DNA from: Nocardia flavorosea | GTDB lineage: Bacteria > Actinomycetota > Actinomycetes > Mycobacteriales > Mycobacteriaceae | Assembly (NCBI RefSeq): GCF_015477805.1 | Contig: NZ_JADLQL010000001.1 | Coordinates: 930,001 to 994,000 of the forward strand | Reading direction: 5' to 3' | Length of the DNA stretch: 64,000 bases | Part shown: positions 53,706-61,794 of the stretch, in pieces | Layout: each line of letters begins with the position of its first letter | How positions within the stretch are numbered: position 1 is the stretch's first letter | The notes under the pieces: model-generated | Told to the model about the DNA's origin: nothing | Databases searched by the model: none | Seen by the model: only the letters and a program-made list of their open reading frames with translations | Made by a program: the position numbers and the translations under genes

Positions 53706-53853
53706 TGCTACTCCGGTCGGTGGGAGAATTCGGTCGGATCTCGGTCTCGTACTCGTTCATGGCATAAATGATCGCGCGGGCAGCGCATTTGCGCCCGCGA
53801 ATATTTTCGCGGCACAGGTCCGCGTTGACCGCCGCCGATCCGCGCACGGTCAC
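53692..53853 (-). CDS. Small hypothetical protein, 53 residues
   Basis: A minus-strand frame from a GTG at 53853 gives a 53-residue product with the distinctive block NADLCRENIRGRKCAARAII, followed by YAMNEYETEIRP. Two cysteines 11 residues apart and a helix-like segment look protein-like rather than random. No strong ribosome-binding site is visible, and the frame is open further upstream, so the start is uncertain. It overlaps the next mini-gene by 14 bases. Function unknown. Confidence 0.4.
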   Translation of the reverse strand: MTVRGSAAVNADLCRENIRGRKCAARAIIYAMNEYETEIRPNSPTDRSSNACP

Positions 53854-53922
53854 GAACAGTGGCCGGCGCGAACCGCCCGGCACGATTCGATTTGCCGATT
53901 CGCTCGCCGTCCACTGTGATCG

Positions 53923-55572
53923 GTGCACGTGAGCGGAGACAGGATCGTTGCGAAAGCCGCCGGCCCGGGCGTGCTGGGTCGCCGGGCGTTGTTTCAGGCC
54001 GGCGCAGTGACAGCAGCCGGTGTGCTGACCGCGCCGGCCGCCGGCGCGGCAGTACCGGTATTCGGCCATGGTGTCGCTTCCGGAGATCCGCTGCCCGACG
54101 GAATGATTCTGTGGACGCGGGTGACCGTCGGCGCGGAAGCGGTGCCGGGCTCCGGCGCCGGGGCGCCGGCCGCCGTGCGCTGGGAGGTGGCCGAGGATCC
54201 TGATTTCACCGCGATGGTGGCATCGGGAAGCGTGAACGCCTCCGCGGCGAGCGACCACACCGTGAAGGTCGATGTGCGGGGCCTGGCTCCCGCGCGGGAT
54301 TACTGGTACCGATTCACCGCCCTGGGCGAAGGATCGCCCGTGGGCCGCACCCGTACGGCGCCGCCCGCCGCGACCGCTCCCGCGCGACTGCGTTTCGGCG
54401 TGGTGTCGTGCTCGAACTGGGAGGCCGGTTATTTCGCCGCCTACCGGCACCTGGCCGGCCGCGACGATCTCGACGCGGTCGTGCATCTGGGCGACTACCT
54501 CTACGAGTACGCGGCGGGGTCCTACGGTGGCGACGCCGGGTCCATCCGGCGCCACGAACCGGCGCACGAGATCGTCTCGCTCGCCGACTACCGGGTCCGG
54601 CACGGACAGTACAAGACCGATCCCGATCTCCAGGCGCTGCACGCCCGGCTACCGTTCATCTGCACATGGGATGACCATGAGTCGGCCGATAACTCCTGGT
54701 CCGGCGGTGCCGGTAACCACGACCCGGGCGCGGAGGGCGACTGGCCGGCCCGCCGGGCCGCCTCGGTGCGCGCGTACCTGGAATGGATGCCGGTCCGAGC
54801 CGAGGACACGGCCTCGGCGCCCCGGATCTACCGCCGGTTGCGGTTCGGCACGCTGGCCGAGCTGTCCATGCTGGATCTCCGCAGTTATCGCGACGCCGCG
54901 CCACGATTCGGCTCCCGCGACGTCGACGCCCCGGCCCGCACCATCACCGGTGCAGCCCAGATGGATTGGCTCACGGCCGGGCTGGTTTCGGGTTCGGCAC
55001 GCTGGCAGCTGGTCGGCAACTCGGTGATGATCTCGCCGCTGGCCTTCCCGCCCATGGACCCGGCCACCACAGCCGCGGTGACCGAGGTTCTCGGGATACC
55101 GCGGGAGGGCTTGGCGCCCAACACCGATCAATGGGACGGGTATACGGCCGACCGGCGGCGTCTGCTGACGACTCTCACCGACCTGGACGCGACGAATATC
55201 GTCTTTCTCACCGGCGATATCCACAGTTCGTGGGCCTCGGACGTCCCGCTCGACGCGGGGTCCTATCCGCACTGCCCCACTGCGGGGGCGGAGTTCGTGG
55301 TCCCCTCGGTGACGTCCCTCGGCATCGGCGATCTGCTACCGGGCCCGCCGCGCACGGGGGCGGTCGCGCTGGAGAACTCGATCCGTACGCTCAACCCGCA
55401 TATCCGCTACACCGAGCTCGATTCGCACGGCTACGGCGTAGTCGACATCGCCGCCGAGCGGGTGCGCATGGAGTGGTTCTATACGGCGGATATCACCTCA
55501 CCGGGGGCGGGGGCCGCGCTCGGCGCTTCCTGGGTCCTGCCGCACGGCGGCCGGCTCCGGCCGGGAACCTGA
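53923..55572 (+). CDS. phoD: Tat-exported PhoD-family alkaline phosphatase
   Basis: A 549-residue phosphodiesterase/phosphatase. The N-terminus has a Tat signal (LGRRALFQAGAV, then TAAGVLTAPAAGA), followed by the PhoD N-terminal domain (FGHGVASGDPLPDGMILWTRV). The metallophosphatase core follows, with VVSCSNWEAGYFAAYRHL, VHLGDYLYEY, TWDDHESADN and LTGDIHSSWASDVP; these carry the Fe/Ca ligands. PhoD releases phosphate from phosphodiesters outside the cell. The start may be GTG 53923 or GTG 53929. No Pho box was recognised upstream. Confidence 0.9.
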   Translation: MHVSGDRIVAKAAGPGVLGRRALFQAGAVTAAGVLTAPAAGAAVPVFGHGVASGDPLPDGMILWTRVTVGAEAVPGSGAGAPAAVRWEVAEDPDFTAMVASGSVNASAASDHTVKVDVRGLAPARDYWYRFTALGEGSPVGRTRTAPPAATAPARLRFGVVSCSNWEAGYFAAYRHLAGRDDLDAVVHLGDYLYEYAAGSYGGDAGSIRRHEPAHEIVSLADYRVRHGQYKTDPDLQALHARLPFICTWDDHESADNSWSGGAGNHDPGAEGDWPARRAASVRAYLEWMPVRAEDTASAPRIYRRLRFGTLAELSMLDLRSYRDAAPRFGSRDVDAPARTITGAAQMDWLTAGLVSGSARWQLVGNSVMISPLAFPPMDPATTAAVTEVLGIPREGLAPNTDQWDGYTADRRRLLTTLTDLDATNIVFLTGDIHSSWASDVPLDAGSYPHCPTAGAEFVVPSVTSLGIGDLLPGPPRTGAVALENSIRTLNPHIRYTELDSHGYGVVDIAAERVRMEWFYTADITSPGAGAALGASWVLPHGGRLRPGT

Positions 55573-55721
55573 GGGCGTAATCGAGGGTTGCGCGGGCGCC
55601 CCGGCCGGCCGCCGAAGGCGTTGCGGCCCGCTTCACCCGGGCCGAACGCCGTGTGCCCGGGTGTTGTCGGCGTACCGCCGTCCGGCCTCGCGACCCGCAC
55701 CGCCGGTTCGACCGCCCACAC

Positions 55722-55751
55722 TTGATAGGCAAGTAATTACTTGCGTATAGT
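55722..55751 (+). promoter_or_regulatory. Promoter with embedded perfect operator for the arsR-type operon
   Basis: TTGATA (55722-55727) and TATAGT (55746-55751) are spaced 18 bases apart. The spacer is occupied by the perfect 16-base palindrome GCAAGTAATTACTTGC (55729-55744). The GTG start of the regulator is six bases after the -10, so the transcript is probably leaderless. Confidence 0.8.
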
Positions 55752-55757
55752 GGTTCC

Positions 55758-56039
55758 GTGCACGCCGACCAGGGTCCGATCTTCAAAGCACTCGCCGACC
55801 CGACCCGGCGGGCAATTCTCGACGAACTGGCCGACCGAGACGGACAGACACTGTTCGAATTGTGCGGGCGGCTCACCATGATGCACGGCCTGTCGTCCAC
55901 CCGACAGGCGATCTCCCAGCATCTCGACCACCTGGCCGCCGCGGGCCTGGTGCACACGCGCCGCGCCGGACGGCACAAATTCCATTATCTCGACCGCGCG
56001 CCCCTGCGCGGTCTCACCGACCGCTGGCTGGAGGAATAA
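55758..56039 (+). CDS. ArsR-family repressor
   Basis: A 93-residue winged-helix protein: FKALADPTRRAILDELADRDGQTLFEL, then STRQAISQHLDHLAAAGLVHTRRAGRHKFHYLD. It has one Cys in FELCGRL and no clear metal-binding CxC pair in the recognition helix. It may therefore respond to something other than metal, as many glyoxalase-linked ArsR proteins do. The GTG appears leaderless. The downstream glyoxalase-fold gene overlaps its stop (TAATG). Autorepression through the palindrome at 55729-55744 is likely. Confidence 0.85.
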   Translation: MHADQGPIFKALADPTRRAILDELADRDGQTLFELCGRLTMMHGLSSTRQAISQHLDHLAAAGLVHTRRAGRHKFHYLDRAPLRGLTDRWLEE

Positions 56040-56434
56040 TGCTGAGGATCAATATCACCAGCGTCTACGTCGACGATCAGGACGAAGCCCTGCGCTTCTA
56101 CACCGAGATACTCGGATTCCGGAAGAAGACCGATGTTCCGGTCGGCGATGCCTCCTGGCTGACCGTGGTCTCTCCCGCCGAACCCGACGGCGTCGAATTA
56201 CTGCTCGAACCGACCGGCCATCCCGCCGCCAAGGTGTACAAGGAGGCCCTGGTGGCGGACGGGATACCTTTCACCTCCTTCGCGGTGGAGGATCTCGCGG
56301 CCGAATACGAGCGGCTGTGCGGGCTCGGCGTGCGGTTCACGCAGAAGCCGGTCGACTACGGCACCGTGAAAACCGCGGTTTTCGACGACACCTGCGGCAA
56401 CCTCATCCAGATCGCCCAGGAAACCCCGGCGTAG
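56039..56434 (+). CDS. Glyoxalase/bleomycin-resistance (VOC) family protein
   Basis: A 131-residue vicinal-oxygen-chelate protein. It has two beta-alpha-beta-beta-beta units: ITSVYVDDQDEALRFYTEIL in the first and FTSFAVEDLAAEYERLCGLG in the second, with the late VFDDTCGNLIQI. His residues at the usual first metal position are not evident; Glu and Asp are the candidates. These proteins isomerise, bind or detoxify small molecules. The ATG shares its A with the ArsR stop codon, so expression is coupled to the regulator. Confidence 0.85.
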   Translation: MLRINITSVYVDDQDEALRFYTEILGFRKKTDVPVGDASWLTVVSPAEPDGVELLLEPTGHPAAKVYKEALVADGIPFTSFAVEDLAAEYERLCGLGVRFTQKPVDYGTVKTAVFDDTCGNLIQIAQETPA

Positions 56435-56478
56435 ACCGCACACCCGACAGCAAGCGACGCCGCCGGCGCCGGAGGCGA

Positions 56479-57252
56479 TCAGGCGGTGTATCCCCCGTCC
56501 ACGTCCAGTGTCTGCCCGGAAATGAAATCCGCTCGATCCGAGGCGAGGAACGCGACCGCTTCGGCGATATCCTGTGCATCGCCGAAGCGACGCAGCGGAA
56601 TATTTGCCCGGGCGATCTCGAGGGCCGCCTCCTCGAGATCACCGGATCCGATCAGCCGTTCGGCCATCCCGTCGGTGAGCATTCCGGGGCCCACACAGTT
56701 GACCCGGACGCCATAGCGCCCCTCCTCCACGGCCAGCCCCCGGGCTACCGCCTCAACCGCCCCCTTCGTCCCGGCGGACAACCCGTCCCGGACCGGGTAT
56801 CTCCGGGTCGCGGCGGTGGTCACGGCGACCACGGCCCCGCGCGAATCCCGCAGCAGCGGCAAGGTGGCATGCATCAGATTGAAGAACGCCGCGGCATCGC
56901 CGAGTAGCTGGTCGCGGTATTGCTGTGGCGGCACTCTGCTCAGGTGGACCATGGGAACATGCGGGCCGGCGGCGTACACCACCGTGTGCAGGCCACCGAA
57001 CCGTTCACGGAACCGAGCGACGATATCGGCCACCGCGTCCGGATCCGCCAGATCCAGCGGCCATGCCGAGACCGAACGACCGAGTCGCACAATATCGCCG
57101 GCCAGGGCATCGGCCTTCGCCCGGTTCACCCGATAGGTGAACCCGATATCGCTGCCGCGCCCGGCGAGCAGCCGCACCACCGCGGCGCCGATTCCACCGG
57201 TCCCGCCGACTACCAGCGCAGCTCCGGGACGCCCGGAGAAATCGTCCACCAT
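56479..57252 (-). CDS. SDR-family protein lacking the catalytic tyrosine
   Basis: A 257-residue short-chain dehydrogenase/reductase fold. It has the cofactor motif VGGTGGIGAAVV near the N-terminus, DLADPDAVADIV, and the C-terminal SGQTLDVDGGYTA. The usual YxxxK active site reads SAGTK, so serine replaces the catalytic Tyr while the Lys is kept. Its chemistry may differ, or it may be a binding protein. A CAAGCA-TT-TGCTTG palindrome lies 17 bases upstream of the ATG. It converges with the glyoxalase-fold gene. Confidence 0.82.
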   Translation of the reverse strand: MVDDFSGRPGAALVVGGTGGIGAAVVRLLAGRGSDIGFTYRVNRAKADALAGDIVRLGRSVSAWPLDLADPDAVADIVARFRERFGGLHTVVYAAGPHVPMVHLSRVPPQQYRDQLLGDAAAFFNLMHATLPLLRDSRGAVVAVTTAATRRYPVRDGLSAGTKGAVEAVARGLAVEEGRYGVRVNCVGPGMLTDGMAERLIGSGDLEEAALEIARANIPLRRFGDAQDIAEAVAFLASDRADFISGQTLDVDGGYTA

Positions 57253-57268
57253 CCCACCTCCAACCTAC

Positions 57269-57282
57269 CAAGCATTTGCTTG
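57269..57282. promoter_or_regulatory. Palindromic operator upstream of the SDR gene
   Basis: CAAGCATTTGCTTG has perfect 6-base arms around TT, the size and form of a TetR-family site. It lies 17 bases before the SDR start codon. No TetR gene adjoins it, so the regulator would be encoded elsewhere. Confidence 0.55.
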
Positions 57283-57374
57283 CTGAGCGTAGCAGTAAGA
57301 CATCCACTCCATCAGCCCCAGCTGCGACTACGCCTCGTTGCGGCCTGCTGTTTTCCGAACGACCGAGTGTTAAT

Positions 57375-57390
57375 GTGAACATATGTTCGA
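57375..57390 (+). promoter_or_regulatory. LexA (SOS) box overlapping the dinB start codon
   Basis: GTGAACATATGTTCGA fits the actinobacterial SOS box TCGAAC-N4-GTTCGA with a perfect right half and four of six bases in the left half. The dinB ATG (57383-57385) lies inside it. A TAATGT -10-like element (57371-57376) ends six bases before the ATG, implying a leaderless transcript. Confidence 0.7.
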
Positions 57391-58654
57391 ATCAGGCGAC
57401 GGTTTGCGGCAGCGTGGGCGCACTCGTCACTCAGCCGCCTCCGCCCCGCGGCCCCGGATCGCCGCGCGGTCGCAGGCATCGATCCTGCACGCCGATCTGG
57501 ATTCGTTCTACGCCTCGGTCGAACAGCGAGACGAGCCACATCTGCGCGGGAAACCGGTACTGGTGGGCGGCGGGGTCGTGCTCGCCGCCAGCTACGAAGC
57601 CAAGGCCCACGGGGTGCGGACCCCGATGAATACCGGCCGGGCGCTGCAGCTGTGCCCGGAAGCGATCGTGGTGCCGCCGCGAATGTCCGAATACGCACGG
57701 GCCAGCAAAGAGGTGTTCGCGATCTTCGCCGATACCACACCCATCGTGGAGGGCATTTCCATCGACGAGGCATTTCTCGATGTGGCGGGGCTGCGGCGAG
57801 TGGCCGGGGAACCGCATACCATCGCCACGGCACTGCGCGCACGGGTGCGGCGCGAGGTCGGCCTGCCCATCTCGGTGGGCATCGCCGGCACCAAATTCCT
57901 GGCCAAGGTCGCCAGCGCGGTATCGAAACCGGACGGATTGTTGCTGGTGGAGCACGGCGGCGAACTCGAGTTCCTGCACCCCCTGCCAGTACATCGCCTC
58001 TGGGGAGTCGGACCGGTGACGGCAGCAGCCCTGCGCGGGCACGGTATCGAGCGGATCGGACAGCTGGCCGAGCTGGGTGAGCCGGGCCTGCGATCGATCG
58101 TCGGCCGGGCCGCGGCGCGGCATCTGCACGCCCTGGCCTGGGCCCGCGACCCGCGCCGGGTGGAAACCGGACGGCGGCGGCGCTCGATCGGCGCGCAGCG
58201 CGCACTCGGCCGCGGGGCGCGGTCGCCGGCCGAGATCGAGGGGTATCTGCACGGTCTCATCGATCGCCTCGCCCGGCGGCTGCGGGCGGCGGATCGCGTA
58301 TGCCGGACCGTGGTGCTGCGTCTGCGTTTCGACGATTTCAGCCGCGCGACCCGCTCGCACACCCTGCTCGATTCCACCGATCACACCGATACGATCCTGC
58401 GCACGGCGCGTGGACTGCTGACCGAGGCCCGGCCGCTGATCGATGAACGCGGACTCACCCTGATCGGATCGGCACTGACCAACCTGGACGACGCGGACCC
58501 GCGCCAGCTCGCGCTTCCCTTCGATCACGGACCCGCGCCGGAGCTGGATACCACTCTCGACGAGGTGCGCACCCGCTTCGGGTCGAGCGCCGTCACCCGC
58601 GCCGCCCTTCTCGGCCGGGGCGAAGGGCTGTCCGTGCCGCTGCTGCCGGACTGA
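57383..58654 (+). CDS. dinB: DNA polymerase IV (DinB, Y family)
   Basis: A 423-residue translesion polymerase. It has the first catalytic block ILHADLDSFYASVEQRD, GVRTPMNTGRALQLCP, the second catalytic block SIDEAFLDVAGL, ISVGIAGTKFLAKVAS, the helix-hairpin-helix LWGVGPVTAAALRGHGI, and the little-finger domain. A short acidic-hydrophobic element near the C-terminus (QLALPF) is a likely beta-clamp binding motif. ATG 57383 adds about 30 residues before the conserved start, but no other ATG or GTG lies between. The SOS box across the start codon suggests LexA control. Confidence 0.92.
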   Translation: MFESGDGLRQRGRTRHSAASAPRPRIAARSQASILHADLDSFYASVEQRDEPHLRGKPVLVGGGVVLAASYEAKAHGVRTPMNTGRALQLCPEAIVVPPRMSEYARASKEVFAIFADTTPIVEGISIDEAFLDVAGLRRVAGEPHTIATALRARVRREVGLPISVGIAGTKFLAKVASAVSKPDGLLLVEHGGELEFLHPLPVHRLWGVGPVTAAALRGHGIERIGQLAELGEPGLRSIVGRAAARHLHALAWARDPRRVETGRRRRSIGAQRALGRGARSPAEIEGYLHGLIDRLARRLRAADRVCRTVVLRLRFDDFSRATRSHTLLDSTDHTDTILRTARGLLTEARPLIDERGLTLIGSALTNLDDADPRQLALPFDHGPAPELDTTLDEVRTRFGSSAVTRAALLGRGEGLSVPLLPD

Positions 58655-58780
58655 TCGCGGCCGTATTTCCGCCTGGCGCACGGCCCCTCCGGCACACCGT
58701 GAACTGAACAATTGACCAACCGTATCTGGACGAACGTTCAACAGTGTGGTTCGCTGCCACTCGACAGGAAAGGAACCGCG

Positions 58781-60877
58781 ATGGCAGCGACCCCCGAATC
58801 CCGCACCGCCCCCGGCCAGTCCGGCGACCGGTCCGCCGCGCTACCGCGCCGCACCGTACTGGCCGGTGCTGCGGCAGGGACCTTCGCCCTCGGTTCGGTC
58901 ACCGCACTCGGCCCCGGTGCCCCCGCGACGGCGGCGCCGCAATCCGGCGAATACCTGATCGGGATGGGAATCTCCGATATCACCGGGCCCGCCGCCGAAT
59001 GCGGGATGATGGGGTATTCCCAGCAGGATCAGACCACCGCCGGGATCCATCTGCGGCCCCGCGCCCGCGCGTTCGTCATCGTCGCCGGTACCGAGCGGGT
59101 GGTCTTCGCGGTCGCGGAAAACGCGATGATCTTCCAGTCGGTGCACCGGGGTGTGCTCACCGAACTGGCCCGGCGCTTCGGCGACCTCTACACCGAACGC
59201 AACGTACTGCTCACCTCCACGCACTCCCATGCCGTATGCGGCGGCGCAAGTCACGACTACGCCTACAACCTGTCGATCCTCGGATTCCAGCAGCAGGTCT
59301 ACGATGCCGAGGTCGGCGGACTGGTCGAGGCGATCACCGCCGCCCACGCCGATCTCGCACCCGGCACCATGGCGCTGGGCCGCGCCGAACTGCACGACGC
59401 GAGCGTGAACCGGTCCCGAGTCGCATTCGATCGCAACCCCGCCGCAGACAAGGCCCACTTCCCCGGCGCCATCGATCCGGCCGTCACCGCCCTGTCGATC
59501 ACCCGGGCCGGACGGCCGGCGGGGGCGATCACCTGGTTCGCCACCCACAACACGTCGATGACCAACAAGAACCGGCTGATCAGCTCGGACAATAAGGGTT
59601 ACGCGGCGTTCACCTGCGAACACACCGAGCACGGCGTCCGCTACCTCGACGAGAGTCCACCCGGTTTCGTCGCCGCCTTCGCGCAGACCAATGCCGGTGA
59701 CATGTCACCGAACTTGAACCTGCGACCGGGTTCGGGGCCCACGGAGGACGAATTCGACAACACCCGGATCATCGGCGAACGGCAGTACCACGCCTCCCGC
59801 GCGGCGCTGGCCGCGGCCCGCCCGCTGACGGGCCCGGTCGGGTCCGTGTTCTGCTATATCGATCTGGCAGACGTCACCGTGGACGGCCGGTTCACTCCGG
59901 ACGGCACGGTCGGCCGTACGGCGCCCGCCGCCGCGGGCGTCTCCCTGCTGGCGGGCAGTGTCGAGGACGGGCCCGGCCTGCCCGGCGGGCCGATCCCCGA
60001 AGGTGTGCGCAACCCCTTCATCGACGCACTGGGCGACCCGCACCTGCCCGCGCCCGACTGGCTCGCCGACGCCCAGGCGCCCAAGGCGATCGCGGTGCCG
60101 TTCAGCCTGCTGCCACCTGCCCCGTGGGTGCCGAATATCGTGCCGATCCAGATCGTGCGCATCGGGCAGCTGTATCTGGCAGCGGCCGGAGGTGAGTTCA
60201 CCATTGTCGCGGGGCTGCGCGTACGCCGGGCCGTCGCGGCGGCACTGGGCGTGGATATCGCCCAGGTCCTGTTGCAGGGCTATGCCAACGCGTACCACGA
60301 GTACGTCACGACTCCGGAGGAATACGACGCCCAGCAGTACGAAGGGGCGTCCACCCTGTTCGGTCGCTGTACCCTGCCCGCTTACCAGCAGGAGTTCACC
60401 CGCCTGGCCGCGGCATTCGCCGCGGGCACGCCCGTGGCGCGCGGCCCGGCCCCGCGCGATATCTCGCATCTGCAGCCGAATTTCGTTCCCGCGCCCGGCC
60501 CGGATACCGCACCGCCCGGGTCCGATTTCGGCGCGGTGCTCACCCAACCGGCGCCCACCTACACCGCCGGCACCCGGGCGAGCGTCGAGTTCGTCTCCGC
60601 CCATCCCAAGCACAACCCGCGCCGCAACGACACCTTCCTTGAAGTCCAGCGGTCGATCGACGGCCGCTGGACCCGGATCGCCAACGAAGGCGAATGGAAT
60701 GTGCGCTTCCACTGGAGCAAACGCCCACCGGCGACCTCCATCGCGGCCTTCACGTGGGACATCCCCGGCGGCACACCGGCCGGGCGGTACCGGTTCGCCC
60801 ATCGGGCCGACCGCCTGTCTCCCGACGGGACCCTGCACCCCGTCACCGGCACGAGCAACGAGTTCGAGATCCGCTGA
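58781..60877 (+). CDS. Tat-exported neutral ceramidase
   Basis: A 698-residue alkaline/neutral ceramidase that hydrolyses ceramide to sphingosine and fatty acid. The N-terminus carries a Tat signal (LPRRTVLAGAAAGTFALG, then an AxA site at PATAAP). The catalytic serine motif is NAGDMSPN, and zinc ligands are likely in TSTHSHAVCGG and WFATHNTSM. The C-terminal immunoglobulin-like domain ends in TGTSNEFEIR. AGGAAAGGA precedes the ATG. Since bacteria like Nocardia rarely make sphingolipids, the enzyme may act on host lipids. Confidence 0.9.
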   Translation: MAATPESRTAPGQSGDRSAALPRRTVLAGAAAGTFALGSVTALGPGAPATAAPQSGEYLIGMGISDITGPAAECGMMGYSQQDQTTAGIHLRPRARAFVIVAGTERVVFAVAENAMIFQSVHRGVLTELARRFGDLYTERNVLLTSTHSHAVCGGASHDYAYNLSILGFQQQVYDAEVGGLVEAITAAHADLAPGTMALGRAELHDASVNRSRVAFDRNPAADKAHFPGAIDPAVTALSITRAGRPAGAITWFATHNTSMTNKNRLISSDNKGYAAFTCEHTEHGVRYLDESPPGFVAAFAQTNAGDMSPNLNLRPGSGPTEDEFDNTRIIGERQYHASRAALAAARPLTGPVGSVFCYIDLADVTVDGRFTPDGTVGRTAPAAAGVSLLAGSVEDGPGLPGGPIPEGVRNPFIDALGDPHLPAPDWLADAQAPKAIAVPFSLLPPAPWVPNIVPIQIVRIGQLYLAAAGGEFTIVAGLRVRRAVAAALGVDIAQVLLQGYANAYHEYVTTPEEYDAQQYEGASTLFGRCTLPAYQQEFTRLAAAFAAGTPVARGPAPRDISHLQPNFVPAPGPDTAPPGSDFGAVLTQPAPTYTAGTRASVEFVSAHPKHNPRRNDTFLEVQRSIDGRWTRIANEGEWNVRFHWSKRPPATSIAAFTWDIPGGTPAGRYRFAHRADRLSPDGTLHPVTGTSNEFEIR

Positions 60878-60916
60878 CCCCCTGCCGCTGCCGACCGGCC
60901 GTCTCCGCGGCGGCGA

Positions 60917-61375
60917 TCAAACCCCGAGGGCGGGTTCACCGACCCGGGCCGGCAGTTGCTGCTCACAGACCGCCTCCACGAATTCGCCGGTCTGCGTATC
61001 CGATACGCCGTGGGCGATATCCGCCTCGGTGATGATGCCGACCAGCCGGCCGTGCTCGGTGACGGGCAGGCGGCGGATCTGGTACTGCTGCATGAGCGCC
61101 AGGATCTCGCCGAACTCCGTATCCGCCTCGACGCTGCGCAGTTCGTCGCCCTGGGCGAATTCGCCGGCCGTCGCCGTCGCGGGATTTCGGCCCAGTGCCA
61201 GGCAGTTCACCACGATATCCCGGTCGGTGACGATTCCGACCGGATGTCCCTCACCGTCGCAGATCGGCAGCGCCCCGATATCGCGCTGCCGCATCTGCTG
61301 AGCGGCGGTGTCCATGGTGTCGCGCACACCGATGGTCACCACATCGGTGTGCATGAGCTCGCGTGCTGTGATCAT
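60917..61375 (-). CDS. CBS-domain protein, Hrp1-like
   Basis: A 152-residue cytoplasmic protein made of two CBS domains: the first with RDIGALPICDGEGHPVGIVT, the second with YQIRRLPVTEHGRLVGIITE. The layout and the stretch TATAGEFAQGDE are close to mycobacterial hypoxic response protein 1 (Rv2626c), a member of the DosR dormancy regulon. Its DNA neighbours, a universal stress protein and DevR/DevS-type genes, are also DosR-regulon types. CBS pairs usually bind adenosyl nucleotides, but the partner is unknown. A GGGGACT half-site lies about 40 bases upstream. Confidence 0.85.
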   Translation of the reverse strand: MITARELMHTDVVTIGVRDTMDTAAQQMRQRDIGALPICDGEGHPVGIVTDRDIVVNCLALGRNPATATAGEFAQGDELRSVEADTEFGEILALMQQYQIRRLPVTEHGRLVGIITEADIAHGVSDTQTGEFVEAVCEQQLPARVGEPALGV

Positions 61376-61794
61376 CGTGCTCTCCTTCCACCGTGATGCA
61401 ACCCTGCCGGGGACTCACCTTGCTGTGCTGCGAGTGTTTCCACCCCATGGTCCGCGCCGCGGGGATCGCTGTCCAGACTCGTCCGGCACCCGGCCGGCCC
61501 GGCCGCCGCGCCCGCTCGGGCCGACGGGCGGCACCGGCCGGTCGGCCGACCTCATCGAACCGATGCTCGGGTGCACGGCATTGCCGCAGACCGGCTACGC
61601 GGTACCACTGCAGGTGATCATGGAGTCCTCACTCAACAGGGTCTTTCGGCCCTTCCTGAAGAGGACCATCGCCCGCATCCTCCGCTCCGTGCCGCGTTCT
61701 AGTGTCGGCGGCGAGTCTGTACAGCGGAGTTGGCCCGGCTACGCCGAATGCGGTTGGTCGAGGGCAGCAGACCACCCGAGCGAAAGGAATCCCC
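61376..61794. other. Divergent control region of the DosR-like locus
   Basis: About 420 bases with no convincing gene. It contains the DosR-like box at 61639-61652 on the universal stress protein side. A GGGGACT half-site lies around 61414 on the CBS gene side. AAAGGAA precedes the GTG at 61795. Confidence 0.6.
61639..61652 (+). promoter_or_regulatory. Candidate DosR/DevR box
   Basis: GGGTCTTTCGGCCC matches the core of the mycobacterial DosR box (GGGACTWWAGTCCC) at about 11 of 14 positions by hand count. The TTTCGGCCC half is a frequent natural variant. It is 142 bases upstream of the universal stress protein gene. Confidence 0.5.
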
